From assembly GCA_015847255.1 (NCBI GenBank), contig JADLZK010001336.1, positions 32,007 to 96,006 on the forward strand: DNA of 64,000 bases. Reading direction: 5' to 3'. The DNA is from Hyparrhenia diplandra. Taxonomy: Eukaryota; Streptophyta; Magnoliopsida; Poales; Poaceae. This document shows positions 34,435-43,612 of the stretch, piece after piece (the stretch's first letter is position 1; the number at the start of each line of letters is the position of its first letter). The notes beneath the pieces are model-generated. The model made no database searches. It saw only the letters and a program-made list of their open reading frames with translations, and was not told where the DNA came from. The position numbers and the translations under genes are program-made.

Positions 34435-36187
34435 TGTTGACGGTCGTTAACTACATAAAAAACACCATCAACACCTGCATAAAACATTCACTTTTGACCA
34501 CTAAACTTAGTGGTAGGGATTAATTCTAACTAGTTACACAAGTTTTGGTATTTCTAAGTGCAATGCAGGAATTCTCTATTTATCATCAAGAAAAAGTATC
34601 TTATATGGCAAAACGGAGTACACCATCACGAAGGGGCTCACACGTCCATTTGATCGAAATGGATATATGACTTGCAATATTTAGACTCCGAATTAAAAGA
34701 TATAAGACAAACAAGAATTAACATGAAATGAGAATCCTATACGTGTCGCGACGGTACCATGCGTGCCAACCACTTGGCGGACACGTGGCAAAAGTACGCC
34801 AGCTAGGGGCAGCAAAGAACGGGACATGGGGCTGACAGGCCCCATGCGCCGGGCGCTGTCCCCCCCTGGCGGGGCGGGACGACCCGATTAATCAGCAACG
34901 CCACGCGGTCGCCGCTTCCCGACGCCGCGACGCCGGAAGCCGTGACGCGCCTACGGGCGCACTCGCCGCCGCTGGGCCCGCGGCCTCGCCTTGCCGGCGC
35001 CGGGTCTCCCCACGCCGCCAAGCGCACGGACGCTGGCGGACGCGCGGTCGCCCGGCCGGCCGGGCCACGCGGCGGCGCTGGTTGGATCCCCGGAGGCGGT
35101 TGCGGGTCCATGCGCGCGACGACGCTCGGGGGCGGTTTAAATTTGGTCCAGAGCCGGGGATCTGATTTTATTCGCCATTAACGCCGACAAGGCAAATGCA
35201 TCTCCGGTTCACATCCGGTTCGCAGTCTTGGAGGCCGGTTCTTGGCTGGTTCTCGCCACAGTCGGTGCAGGGATTAATGTACCGACGTAGAGGAGCACCT
35301 GAGGACGCACTTTGGACGCCTGGAGCCTCTTCAATGCACCAACAATTATGCAAATGCACCCTCCACCTCTCCTATAAATAGAGGGCCTCTCCAACCTCAT
35401 TACACACACCATTCCAAGGAAGAGTCTCTCCCTCTCCTCTAAGAGGACTCTCCCCTCTACTCTTGAGCAACATTCCCATGGGCTTAGGCCCTAGCTAGTG
35501 GTAGTAGAGTGATCACGGAGGAGAGATGTGAGGGTAGGGAGCGGGAAGTGCCGGACTTGTCGGTGTCTCCCGGACTAGTACCTTGGTGGATTCGGGCTTA
35601 GCTCCTTCACGGGATCCTGGCTAAGTAAGTGTCCACGGTTCTCGATAATATTTATTGTCTTTTGTTTATCCAAGATTTATCTACTTGTTTGCGGGATCGA
35701 TAGTCGTACCTTCGGGCGGAACTCTAGTGGTGGAACCCTTTGACCGGGAACCCGGCAAACACTAGAGTGTTAATTGCTAAGCGTAGACGTGGTGTTTGGG
35801 CTAGCGGTTGTCTATCTTTTTATGAAGCACCCCACCGATGCGTGGGGGTAGCTACAGGTCGCGATGTGCCTTGTCCGTCCCTTGTAATCCCCCTCGCTCG
35901 GGTGTGACGTAGTGCTAATTGCCGCATTAATCGCCCGCTTTGGGCGTGGGCGGTGCCCGGTGAACAAGTTGCTCCGAGACGGCTAACCATAGACCCTAAA
36001 GGTGTAAGGATCCTTTCGATAATCCTCCCCATCTTTGGCCTTGTGTGTCCTTGGGCTTAACTAGTTAGGAGAGAGTACATCCTGTTCCCCGAGGAAAATA
36101 CGATACCCCGAATATTTCCGTGTGAAAGCTACAACGACAATTTCAGACGCTTGTGGATTCTTCTGCGGACGTTAAGAAACTTCAACA
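34435..36187 (+). repeat. 3' LTR of the Athila-like element
   Basis: Starts TGTTGACGGTCGTTAAC and ends AACTTCAACA, with the TATA box TATAAATAG at 35373-35381. It is followed by the TSD ATCAA and resumption of copia gag. Confidence 0.92.
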
Positions 36188-37024
36188 ATCAACCCCTTGC
36201 ATTCCTTCCTACTTTCCATGTACATGGTGGTGCAATCATCAAGCATGACATGCAACTCCCCCAAGGTATGTGTAGGCTCCTCATCATCACTATCACTATC
36301 ACTACTACTAGCATCATCATCATTCTTAGTGATAGCTTGTACCTTGGTGGCCTTAGCCATGAAGCATGAAGAGGGTGTGTCAAATAGAGAGATCTTCTCA
36401 TGCATAGCAACACAAGCTTGACCCTTCTTCTTCTTGCTCTTCTTATCATCTTCTTCATCACTTGATGAAGATGAAGCATCACTATCCCATGTAGCCACAT
36501 GAGATTCATTCTTCTTCTTAGTCTTGTGAGAAGTGCCATCCTTCTCATTCTTCTTCTTGTTCTTCTTCCTTGCCTTGGAGATGCCCTTTTCATCATCACT
36601 CTCATAGGGGCACATGGCAATGAGATGCTCGGTGTTATGGCATCTAAAGCACTTCATGTTGCCCTCATTCTTCTTTTGATGAATGTCTTTTCTTCTTAGA
36701 GATGTAGCCCTTCTTCTTCATCATCTTGCCAAGCTTGCGCACAAAGAGAGCCATGTGCTCATCCACCTCACTTTCACTAGATGAAGAGCCATCCTCCTCA
36801 TCACTTGATTCTTTCTTTCTTCTTTGACTTGCCCTTGATGATGAGCTTGCCTTGAGTGCCAAACTCTTCTTTTCATCTTTCTTATCATCATCATCCTTTT
36901 TTTCTTCTTCTTGCCCTTGCTCACCAACTCAAGCTTCTTCTTGTCATCTCTATATGAATCATCGGTCATCACCTCATCAAGGAGTTGGTTGGGTGTCAAA
37001 TCCTTTAAGTTGGTTCTAATGAGG
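36188..37024 (-). pseudogene. Copia Gag, N-terminal remainder
   Basis: The minus strand starts abruptly at LIRTNLKDLTPNQLLDEV (about 37024). It continues through a Lys/Ser/Glu-rich region (SSESEVDEHMALFVRKLGKM), a CCHC knuckle start (MKCFRCHNTEHLIAMCP) and acidic Asp/Ser stretches, to HVMLDDCTTMYMESRKECKG. Two frame changes occur, near 36860 and 36660. The first part of Gag is missing, since a copied block from the left of the nest is joined here. Confidence 0.85.
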
Positions 37025-37039
37025 ACCGGTGATCAACAT

Positions 37040-37794
37040 CCCAAATATTGCAATGAGCCCTACTCCCGGGGGCCACAACGTCGCAGACTCACATCGACGG
37101 GCGATCGGGGAGGCGCAGTCGACCGAGGCTGACGTGACGCCACCCGGTCTTCACCGGCGAGCCGTTGCCTAAGATGCCAATTTGTGACATGATGCAGTGC
37201 GGTGTCCATGGGCGCAGCGACCCTCACAATGCTCGACACGGGCTCTACTCATAACTTCATCGTGGAGGAGGCGGCGAGTGGCACCGGCCTTCCGCCCCTC
37301 CCCAACCCACGCCCCACCGCCACCGTCACCAATCGCGGCGGTTTGCCTCGGCGTTCGCTTCTTCGAGGCCCGATCGCCATCGCCGGCCGGATACCCATGT
37401 TGGCCGCGCCATGCCATGCCCCGGCCACGATTTGTCCACAGGCACTTTCGGCGATGGTGACCTTGGGCCCGTGTGTGGGACTTCACCGCCGCACCATGGT
37501 GTTCACGCCGCCGGGACAGGTCGATTTGCCGGTGTGATGTGGCCACACGCAAAGTCGCCCGCCGCAAATCACATCTCCGACCGCCTCCCCGCACTACTAC
37601 ACAACTGATTTTACACAATGTTTCCTAATGATTTTTCGTGGTGGTTATTTGGAAAACCGCCACGGTTAATGTCATGATTAACCGTGGTGGTTATTTGAAT
37701 TAACCATGGCGGATATAATAACTACCACGGTAAAATGATTAACCATGGCGGTTTTAGAAAAAAAACCGCCATGGTTAATGAGGCCCAGCCCAAG
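37040..37794 (+). repeat. Copied block: Ty3 protease plus CACTA left end, second copy
   Basis: 37045-37591 repeats 16912-17504 (knuckle tail, protease with LDTGSTHNFIVEEAA), and 37592-37794 repeats the CACTA terminus 17505-17709. It then runs without a break into the copia LTR. The copy is shorter because of many small deletions, mostly in GC-rich stretches. No second CACTA right end or Ty3 LTR belongs to it, so it is a duplicated fragment, not new insertions. Confidence 0.9.
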
Positions 37795-39490
37795 ATGAAA
37801 GGTCCTAATGGCTAGAGGGGGGCTGAATAGCCTATTAAAATTTCCTTGATAAGCACTAGAGCAACCGGTGCTACAAGTGTGACTACACAAGCCCCCTATG
37901 CAATCAACACTAGGTAAAGATTATGATCTCTAATCACACACTCAAGCTACCTATGTCAATCCTAGGTGATCAAGATATGCTAACAAATATAATACTAGTG
38001 GCTACACAATATGATCAACTAATCAATCTAGCAAACTACACAAGGCAAAGTAGCGAAGTAATGCGAAGGTGAGCTAGAATACAATACCACCGAGGAGTGT
38101 AGAGGATGATGCCAATCACCGCGGATCAATAAGAAATCTCCAACGAGCTCAAACAATTGACACGATGATTTTTACCGAGGTTCACGGTTTGCCGACACGC
38201 TTACTCCTCGTTGTGGTGATGCACCCACTTGATGGTTTGCAAGCTTAATGGCCGTGCCAAATCCCACGGTGGGAGCTCAACAAACCACTCACAAGAAGGG
38301 ACCCACAAGCCACGAAAGCAATCCAATAGTGATGCCTTTTCGCGAATCTCCCGGGGGGTGAGGCTCAACCCTCACAAGTGCACCGGTGTGGCCTCGAACA
38401 AGCTCCAATCGAGCTCAACACCTCTTCAAACTCCAAGCCGCTAGGGAACCAAGCAAATTCCCAAGAGAAACGAAATCCTCGCAGCCTCCTCCAAGGATGA
38501 AGTGCCTCTAGATGCAAGCTATCAAGCAAATGCACTTCAATCTCTCTCAATCTCACCCAAGAATCGGGTTAGGGTCAAGACATGAGTGGAGGGAGTGTCT
38601 TTGGCACACAAGTGTGTTAGAGTGTTTGAATGTGCAAGAGAGCTACCTCCCAACCGCCAAACACATATATAGAGCCCACTCGAAATATGGTCGTTGGGGT
38701 TCAACCGCCCGGCACGCCTCAAGGCCGGACAAAGCAAAGGCTGGCAAAGGCCACAATATAACGGAGCCAGCGCCGTCCGACCGGGGTCCCCAGTTGCCTC
38801 TCGATCGGGCATGGCGCCGGACGCCGCCAGCGGAGCGCCACGCCGTGACAAATCGCTGGTCGATTCAATCAATCGCGCCGGACGCCGGATCGGCGCTACC
38901 AAGGCTCACGAGGGCCCGCCGACGCCGCGCGCCACGGCGGCCACATACAACAGCGCTCGACGCACTAGGGTCGGGTTGCCGGCCGGCCGATGAAGTCATA
39001 CTTCGCCGCCGCAAGTCCGCCGTCTTCCATCTATCCACGCTTCAACTCTTGTCTCATGTTGCCAACACGCCGAAATACATCACGAGTGCATGTGTGTTAG
39101 CATATCGCAATCGATATCACAAGAGCCGGTTAGTGCGCTTAGATTCTAAATGCATATGCAAGTTACCATGAACCTAGAGGCACTTTTTTCATCGGATTAG
39201 CCGTGGCATTCCCTCTTGATAGTCGGCCATCTATCCTAAACGTGATCACACTCCCTATAGTGTCTTGATCACCGAAAAGAAAACCCTATCAAGTTATACC
39301 TTTGCCTTGATCTTCGGGTCCTTTCAAACCGACACGTGAGCTTGATGATCCACCATGTCCAACATCAACGCCCATGTCCATGATCATGTCGCTTCGTCAT
39401 CCATGCAATCCTATCTCTTAAGTCACACTTAGAGCAAAGGATTAGCATAACAAGGTGTCATTAATTTCCAAAACCAAACATGAGATTTCA
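37795..39490 (-). repeat. Right (5') LTR of the copia element
   Basis: About 1696 bp, matching 17710-19483. One 35-base gap near 37872 falls between two CGGT tetranucleotides, a microhomology deletion. It is followed directly by the rest of the CACTA transposon. Confidence 0.9.
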
Positions 39491-40307
39491 CAAGGGCCGA
39501 AGAGGCCCAGATCCAGTCTAAAAGGCCTGTGATCCGGGCCTCATGTATATATATGCAAATTAGGTTTCCATCCCAAACCCTCACACACTCACTCCCTCTC
39601 CGAAATCTCTCATCACTCACTCCACTGGCCTTCCCCTTCCCTCCCGTCGCACACTCCTACCATCGCACCCCTTCCCCTCCTCCCGTCGCACCCCCTCCCC
39701 TTCCCCTCCCGTGGCGCAACCACGGCGATGCCCTCCCCTTCCTTCCGTCGGCGCCAACCCCGCCTACGGATGCCCTCCTCCCCATCCCGGCGGTTCCGGC
39801 GTGCGGGCGCTGATCCCGGCCCCCTCACCAGCACCGGCTCTAGGCGGCGGCGCCGATCCCTGGCTTCACCAAGACCTCCAGCGGGCTACGGAAAGCATTC
39901 TCTGGCCGAGCCCGTGGTGGCTAAGCCAGCTGCCGGCGTGGGCGGGTCGGGCCGTGCCCGTGTCGGACCTCCTCTTGCGGTGGGATGCGGCGCCCTCCAC
40001 CTCTACGCCACCGACTGGTGGCGCGGGCGTGGCACCGGGCGTGACTGGCAAATGGCGGCGGGCGTGTGGCTACCACGGGCGCTGCGGGATTCTAGTCGCG
40101 ACCCGTGATCCGGGCCCATTTGGGCTCGATCTAGGCTTTCGCTTTTTTTTGTTTTTTTTTTTCTATTTTTGTGGCGGTTTTGGTGGATCGGAAAATCGCC
40201 ACGGTTAATCAATCGATAACCATGACCTTTCCAATGGTGGCGTTGTAAAACCGCCACGGAAAATCGAAATTAACCGCCACGTAAAATCAAATAATTAAGT
40301 AGTAGTG
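39491..40307 (+). other. Right part of the CACTA element with gene-like insert
   Basis: 39500-40140 looks foreign to a CACTA end. It has a TATATATAT run near 39545, a CT-rich leader, then a GC-rich open frame from the ATG at 39728 (126 codons, Pro/Arg/Ala-rich, no known domain). This could be a captured host-gene 5' end. 40170-40307 carries the subterminal CCGCCACGG-type repeats and the inverted terminus. The product is not recognised. Confidence 0.5.
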
Positions 40308-43042
40308 TGGACGAAGTTGCTTACCGCCTTTGGGGCCTTTCGCCGAGCCATCCGGACGCCTCGCCAGCAAGCACGCGACCACACAAAGACGCCCTTGCCG
40401 GGCGCGCTGCCGTGGCTGTTCGTCCATACCGGTATTCCCGCCCCACAAGGATGAGTTGAGCGGTAATGATCGAGTAGGGCATCGCTCGGGCGCAGCCGAC
40501 CCGCTGCTTCGCCCCCGCCCTCCTCGCCAAGAAGCCGGACGGGTCATGGCGCTCGCGCCCACTTTAGGGCGCCTCAACGCGCCACGATCAAGGGCGCCTC
40601 ATCATCCCGCCATCGACGAGCTCGAGGGCAGCTCCATGGGGGCGCTTACTTCACTAAGCTCCACCTCCGCCGGCTACCACCAGTTCCGCATGAGGCGGGT
40701 GACATCCACAAGACAGCGATTCGGACGCATGACGGCCTCTACGAGTTCCTGGTCATGGCCTTTTGTCAACGCCCGGCCACATTCGGGTGCATCGATGAAT
40801 GATGTCCTCTCGATGCGTTTCTTCTTCGTCTTTGTGCTTGTGTTCTTGATGACATTCCTCGATTTCTGATACGCATCTGGCGACCACCTCGCGCCACTCT
40901 CGCGTGGTCTTGCGAAGCCAGCGCTCTTCCTCGCGCTCCATGTAATGACATTCGCGATGTCGCCGCCATTACCGCGACCCGCCACGTCGCCGCCGCGGCG
41001 TCGCCATGGACCCGGCCGGCCCGTCCAGCGCGCCCGGATCGCACGCCACGGTCAAGACAAATCAGCGCTGCGCTGCTTTCGGGCCTCACCGCTACTACCG
41101 CAGCTCGCACAACTACGTGACCATCGCCGTGTGCCGCCACCACCCTTGTCAAAAGGACGGCATTTCTTGGTCCACCCTGAGGTCGCCACAGATTCGCCGC
41201 CCTCAAGATGCGTAACGCCGGGCCCGTGCTTGCAATGTTGGACTCTCCAAGGCCTTCGTCATCGAAAGTGTGATGATGCCGCCGCACGGCCGGGCGGTGC
41301 TGGTTAGACGGCCACCCAATTGCCTTCTTCACGGCCCGTGGCGCCGCCGCGACGCTCATCGCATATGAGCATGAGCTCATTGGACTTGTCCACGCCGTCC
41401 GGCCATCAAGTACCGTGGTTTTATGGGGGGCACCGTCATCATCAAGACTGACCACTATAGCATCAAGTACTCGCCGATCGTAAGTTGTCGCACCATCCCA
41501 CAATATCATTGGGTCGACAAGCTTCGGGCGCCGATTTCGCCATGGGAGTACAAGCCCGGCACATAAACACCGCGTCGATGCCCTCTCGTCGTGATACTCT
41601 AGAGAGGAGGGCGAGGTTGGTGCTGTCCACCCTCGCGACCGACGGAGCGGTTATGCCAAGCTCTCAGCGACCGATCCGACCGCCGCTTCTCCAGAGAGAT
41701 TCGCTCACACATCGCCCCCGCACGGACCGTCCGATGGGATGGTCATGTATAGAGGGCGGCCGTACATCCCACCGACGCCTTCCCTCGCTGCAAGAGGTCC
41801 CCTTTGGCCGCCCACGGTGAGGGACATGAAGGGCGCCGGGCCGCGACGCTGCACCGACCGCCGCGATTTCCATTTCCCTAACATGAAGAGTGTGGTAGAT
41901 CTCGCCGTGTCGCTCGCAGCCTGTGTGCTACAAGTCAAAGCACCTCCACCGGTGGGCCTTTGATGCCGGGCCGCCGATGCCGCAAGGTGTCTAGGACCGA
42001 CATTGCCTCGACTTCGCCAAGGCGCCTACGCGCCCGGCAAGTCCGCCATCCTCACAAAGGGTCGATAGGTTCGCAGTATTGCCACTTCATCCCCCCGGTG
42101 TAGGGCGCGCTTCGGGCCGACATCGCCCCGCCCACAAAGATCCCATAGTCCATCGCGGTCCGATCGCAACACGGTGTTCACCTCCAACTCGGGCGCGAAG
42201 CCGATGCGCTTTGAGTGGCACCAAGCTTCAAATGACGATGACGCCCACCCTCAATCGTATGGGCAGTCCGAGTCGGCTAACAGGTCATCATAATGTACTT
42301 GCGCCGCCGATGTGTGATTGGCCTCACATCGGTCGCGCCGGGCTTTCATGGGCTGAGTAATGCCTTCAACACCGCTGCTCCGCTGCCGCTGCTAGGAGAC
42401 GCCGCTGGCCGCCGTACGGGCCAGGATCCCCCCGGCCCATGGGTCCTATGAAAGCCGGGCGAGACGCTGCTCGCCGCGGTCTCGACCATGGAGGAGTGCG
42501 CCGAAGCTCGAGGACGTCCGCCACCATCTAGAACAAGCTCAGGCGGTTCAGAAGCGCCCACTATGATCGGGCTCATGGTCGTCACCCATCAAGTGGGCGA
42601 TTGACTCTTCTTCGTACGGCAGCTGCCGCTGGCTGCATCCTTTTTGCCCATGGCAGCGACCGGCAAGCTGAAGCCCCGTTGCTCTACGGTCCGCGATCGC
42701 ATTGTCGAGCTCATCAACCATATCGCTTGTCCGCCTCGACCGCCGCCCCCCTAAGCCCGCTCCACGACGCTTTTCATGTGGGCCTCTCAAGAAGTTCCAC
42801 GGCGAAGCCGCCGCAAGCTCCACCACCTCGGCCTCCCTGTCCGCAGCGGGTGCGGTGGTGCCGCAGCCGGAGCCGGAGAAAGCAAAATAAGGCACGCCTC
42901 GGTCCGCGGGCGTTGCCAGATTTTGATCAAGTGGAAGGGAGCATCACCGCGAGATCAGCCACCGGAGGACGCCGATTACGCTTCCGCGCCACGCACCCAC
43001 AATCCCAGCTCGAGGACGAGCTGCTCTCGAGGAGGGGAGAGA
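40308..43042 (+). pseudogene. RT, RNase H and integrase of the outer Ty3 element, heavily decayed
   Basis: Short in-family blocks appear in changing frames: DEVAYRLWG, a KKPDGSWRS-type RT start near 40530, GLYEFLVMAF near 40735, and the integrase N-terminal region near 41740-41900 (YRGRPYIPPTPSL, RRDFHFPNMKSVV). A DVFHVGLLKKFHGE-type segment near 42770 and an ILIQWKGA-like chromodomain near 42925 follow. Compared with intact relatives many pieces are missing, chiefly GC-rich ones. No catalytic DD pair of RT can be read, so it is certainly dead. Confidence 0.8.
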
Positions 43043-43320
43043 TGTCATGTGGGGTGCGCCTACACACGGGCGCACAGTGACGCGCGATATGCGCCGGGCT
43101 GCCGAAGCGCGCAAGCGCCAAAGGTCGATAATCCCCCGTACCGCATTACTGAGAAGGATAAGCAAGATTGATCCCATCTAATCTCCTCTCTCTCAAGCCG
43201 GTCGGGGGGTAAACCCGCCCAGCCGAGGAACGGCGAGGGGCATAACCGCGTTAGCTATCACGGACCGTGACTACGAAGCTCCGTAGTCGAGGTCCGGCGA
43301 CCTTGGGCACGTAACGCCCT
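43043..43320 (+). repeat. Right LTR of the outer Ty3 element
   Basis: Starts TGTCATGTGGGG after the purine tract GGAGGGGAGAGA. It matches 15538-15925 except for a central gap of about 90 bases. The expected CA end is changed (ACGCCCT). Confidence 0.85.
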
Positions 43321-43612
43321 TGGACAGACTAGCTCCCATATTCGCCAATTTTTGTTCATGAAACAAAGCGAATTAATCCAAGTTCAAAACAAAAGTACTC
43401 ACATAACTCAATGGTAAACCTAAATATCATCAATAGGTTGGCTCATTTTGTCACGGCAAAGCATAAAAATATTGCAGCCAACAAATTAAGCTGATTAATG
43501 CATGACGATTGACGAGCCAACCTAATTATATTAGAGTAAAGCAGAGAGATCTGAAGATTGTACACACGTACGGCTGCTATGGTAGGATATCATTAGTTTT
43601 TTTAGATAATCG
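43321..43612. other. No feature recognised
   Basis: AT-rich spacer between the Ty3 nest and a LINE. Confidence 0.4.

Larger units (their letters stand above)
23109..36187 (+). mobile_element. Athila/Tat-like Ty3 element, non-autonomous, plus orientation
   Basis: LTRs of about 1.75 kb (23109-24854 and 34435-36187) start TGTTGACG and end with (C)TCAACA. The primer site TGGCGCCGTTGCCGGGGA (24862-24879) matches the 3' end of tRNA-Asp, as in Athila-type elements. The purine tract AGTGTGGGGGAGTT ends at 34434. The flanks ATCAC (23104-23108) and ATCAA (36188-36192) are a TSD with one mismatch inside copia gag. Only Gag and a decayed protease-like domain are coded, with no RT or integrase, so it depended on a partner. 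A second minus-strand LTR element is nested at 27304-32080. Confidence 0.9.
17710..39490 (-). mobile_element. SIRE/Maximus-like Ty1/copia element, minus orientation, defective
   Basis: LTRs of about 1.7-1.8 kb lie at 17710-19483 and 37795-39490, both TG...CA. Flanks are CAAGA (17705-17709) and CAAGG (39491-39495), a TSD with one mismatch. Minus-strand gag lies at 37024-36188 and 23108-22350, and protease-integrase at 22310-20487. The core and end of RT and all of RNase H are absent. The 5' UTR, primer site and start of gag are replaced by a copied block (37040-37794). An Athila-like element splits gag. LTR length and the Lys/Asp/Ser-rich Gag suggest the SIRE/Maximus group, with moderate confidence. 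Confidence 0.85.
17505..40307 (+). mobile_element. Non-autonomous CACTA (En/Spm) transposon, split by a copia element
   Basis: The left end is CACTACTACACAACTG at 17505 and the right end is AATTAAGTAGTAGTG at 40307, the inverted CACTACTAC terminus. The 3-bp duplication TGG occurs at 17502-17504 and 40308-40310. Subterminal regions hold many copies of CCGCCATGGTTAA and CGTGGTGGTTATTT-type motifs in both orientations, as is usual for this superfamily. Without the nested copia element only about 1.0 kb remains. It has no transposase, so it would need an autonomous partner. Confidence 0.9.
15538..43320 (+). mobile_element. Outer Ty3/gypsy element of the five-deep nest
   Basis: Left LTR 15538-15925, Gag and protease to 17504, then RT to integrase from 40308 and right LTR 43043-43320. 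A CACTA transposon with everything inside it separates the two halves. Removing it joins codons ALL and DEVAY across the protease-RT spacer. The domain order and a C-terminal segment resembling other plant chromoviruses support Ty3. A purine tract (GGAGGGGAGAGA) abuts the right LTR. The right LTR lacks about 90 bases of the left one, and no matching TSD is recognisable. The coding parts are badly broken; this is the oldest layer of the nest. Confidence 0.85.

Noticed and set aside
36430..36930. Arg/Met-rich frames antisense or out of frame in the copia Gag region
   Set aside because: By-products of Lys/Ser/Asp codon runs (CTT/TCA/ATC repeats); the Gag frame has the zinc knuckle and continuity with 23108.
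37040..39490. A second, independent set of Ty3, CACTA and copia insertions
   Set aside because: The three parts have exactly the same junctions as at 16912-19483 and none has its other end, so a copied block is simpler.
40766..41509. Long antisense frames across the decayed Ty3 pol (for example a 247-codon one)
   Set aside because: GC-rich shadow of the plus-strand pol; no motif in the antisense reading.
15533..43325. Target duplication of the outer Ty3 element (GACGA vs TGGAC or GACAG)
   Set aside because: The flanks do not match at any sensible LTR end; the right LTR terminus is mutated.
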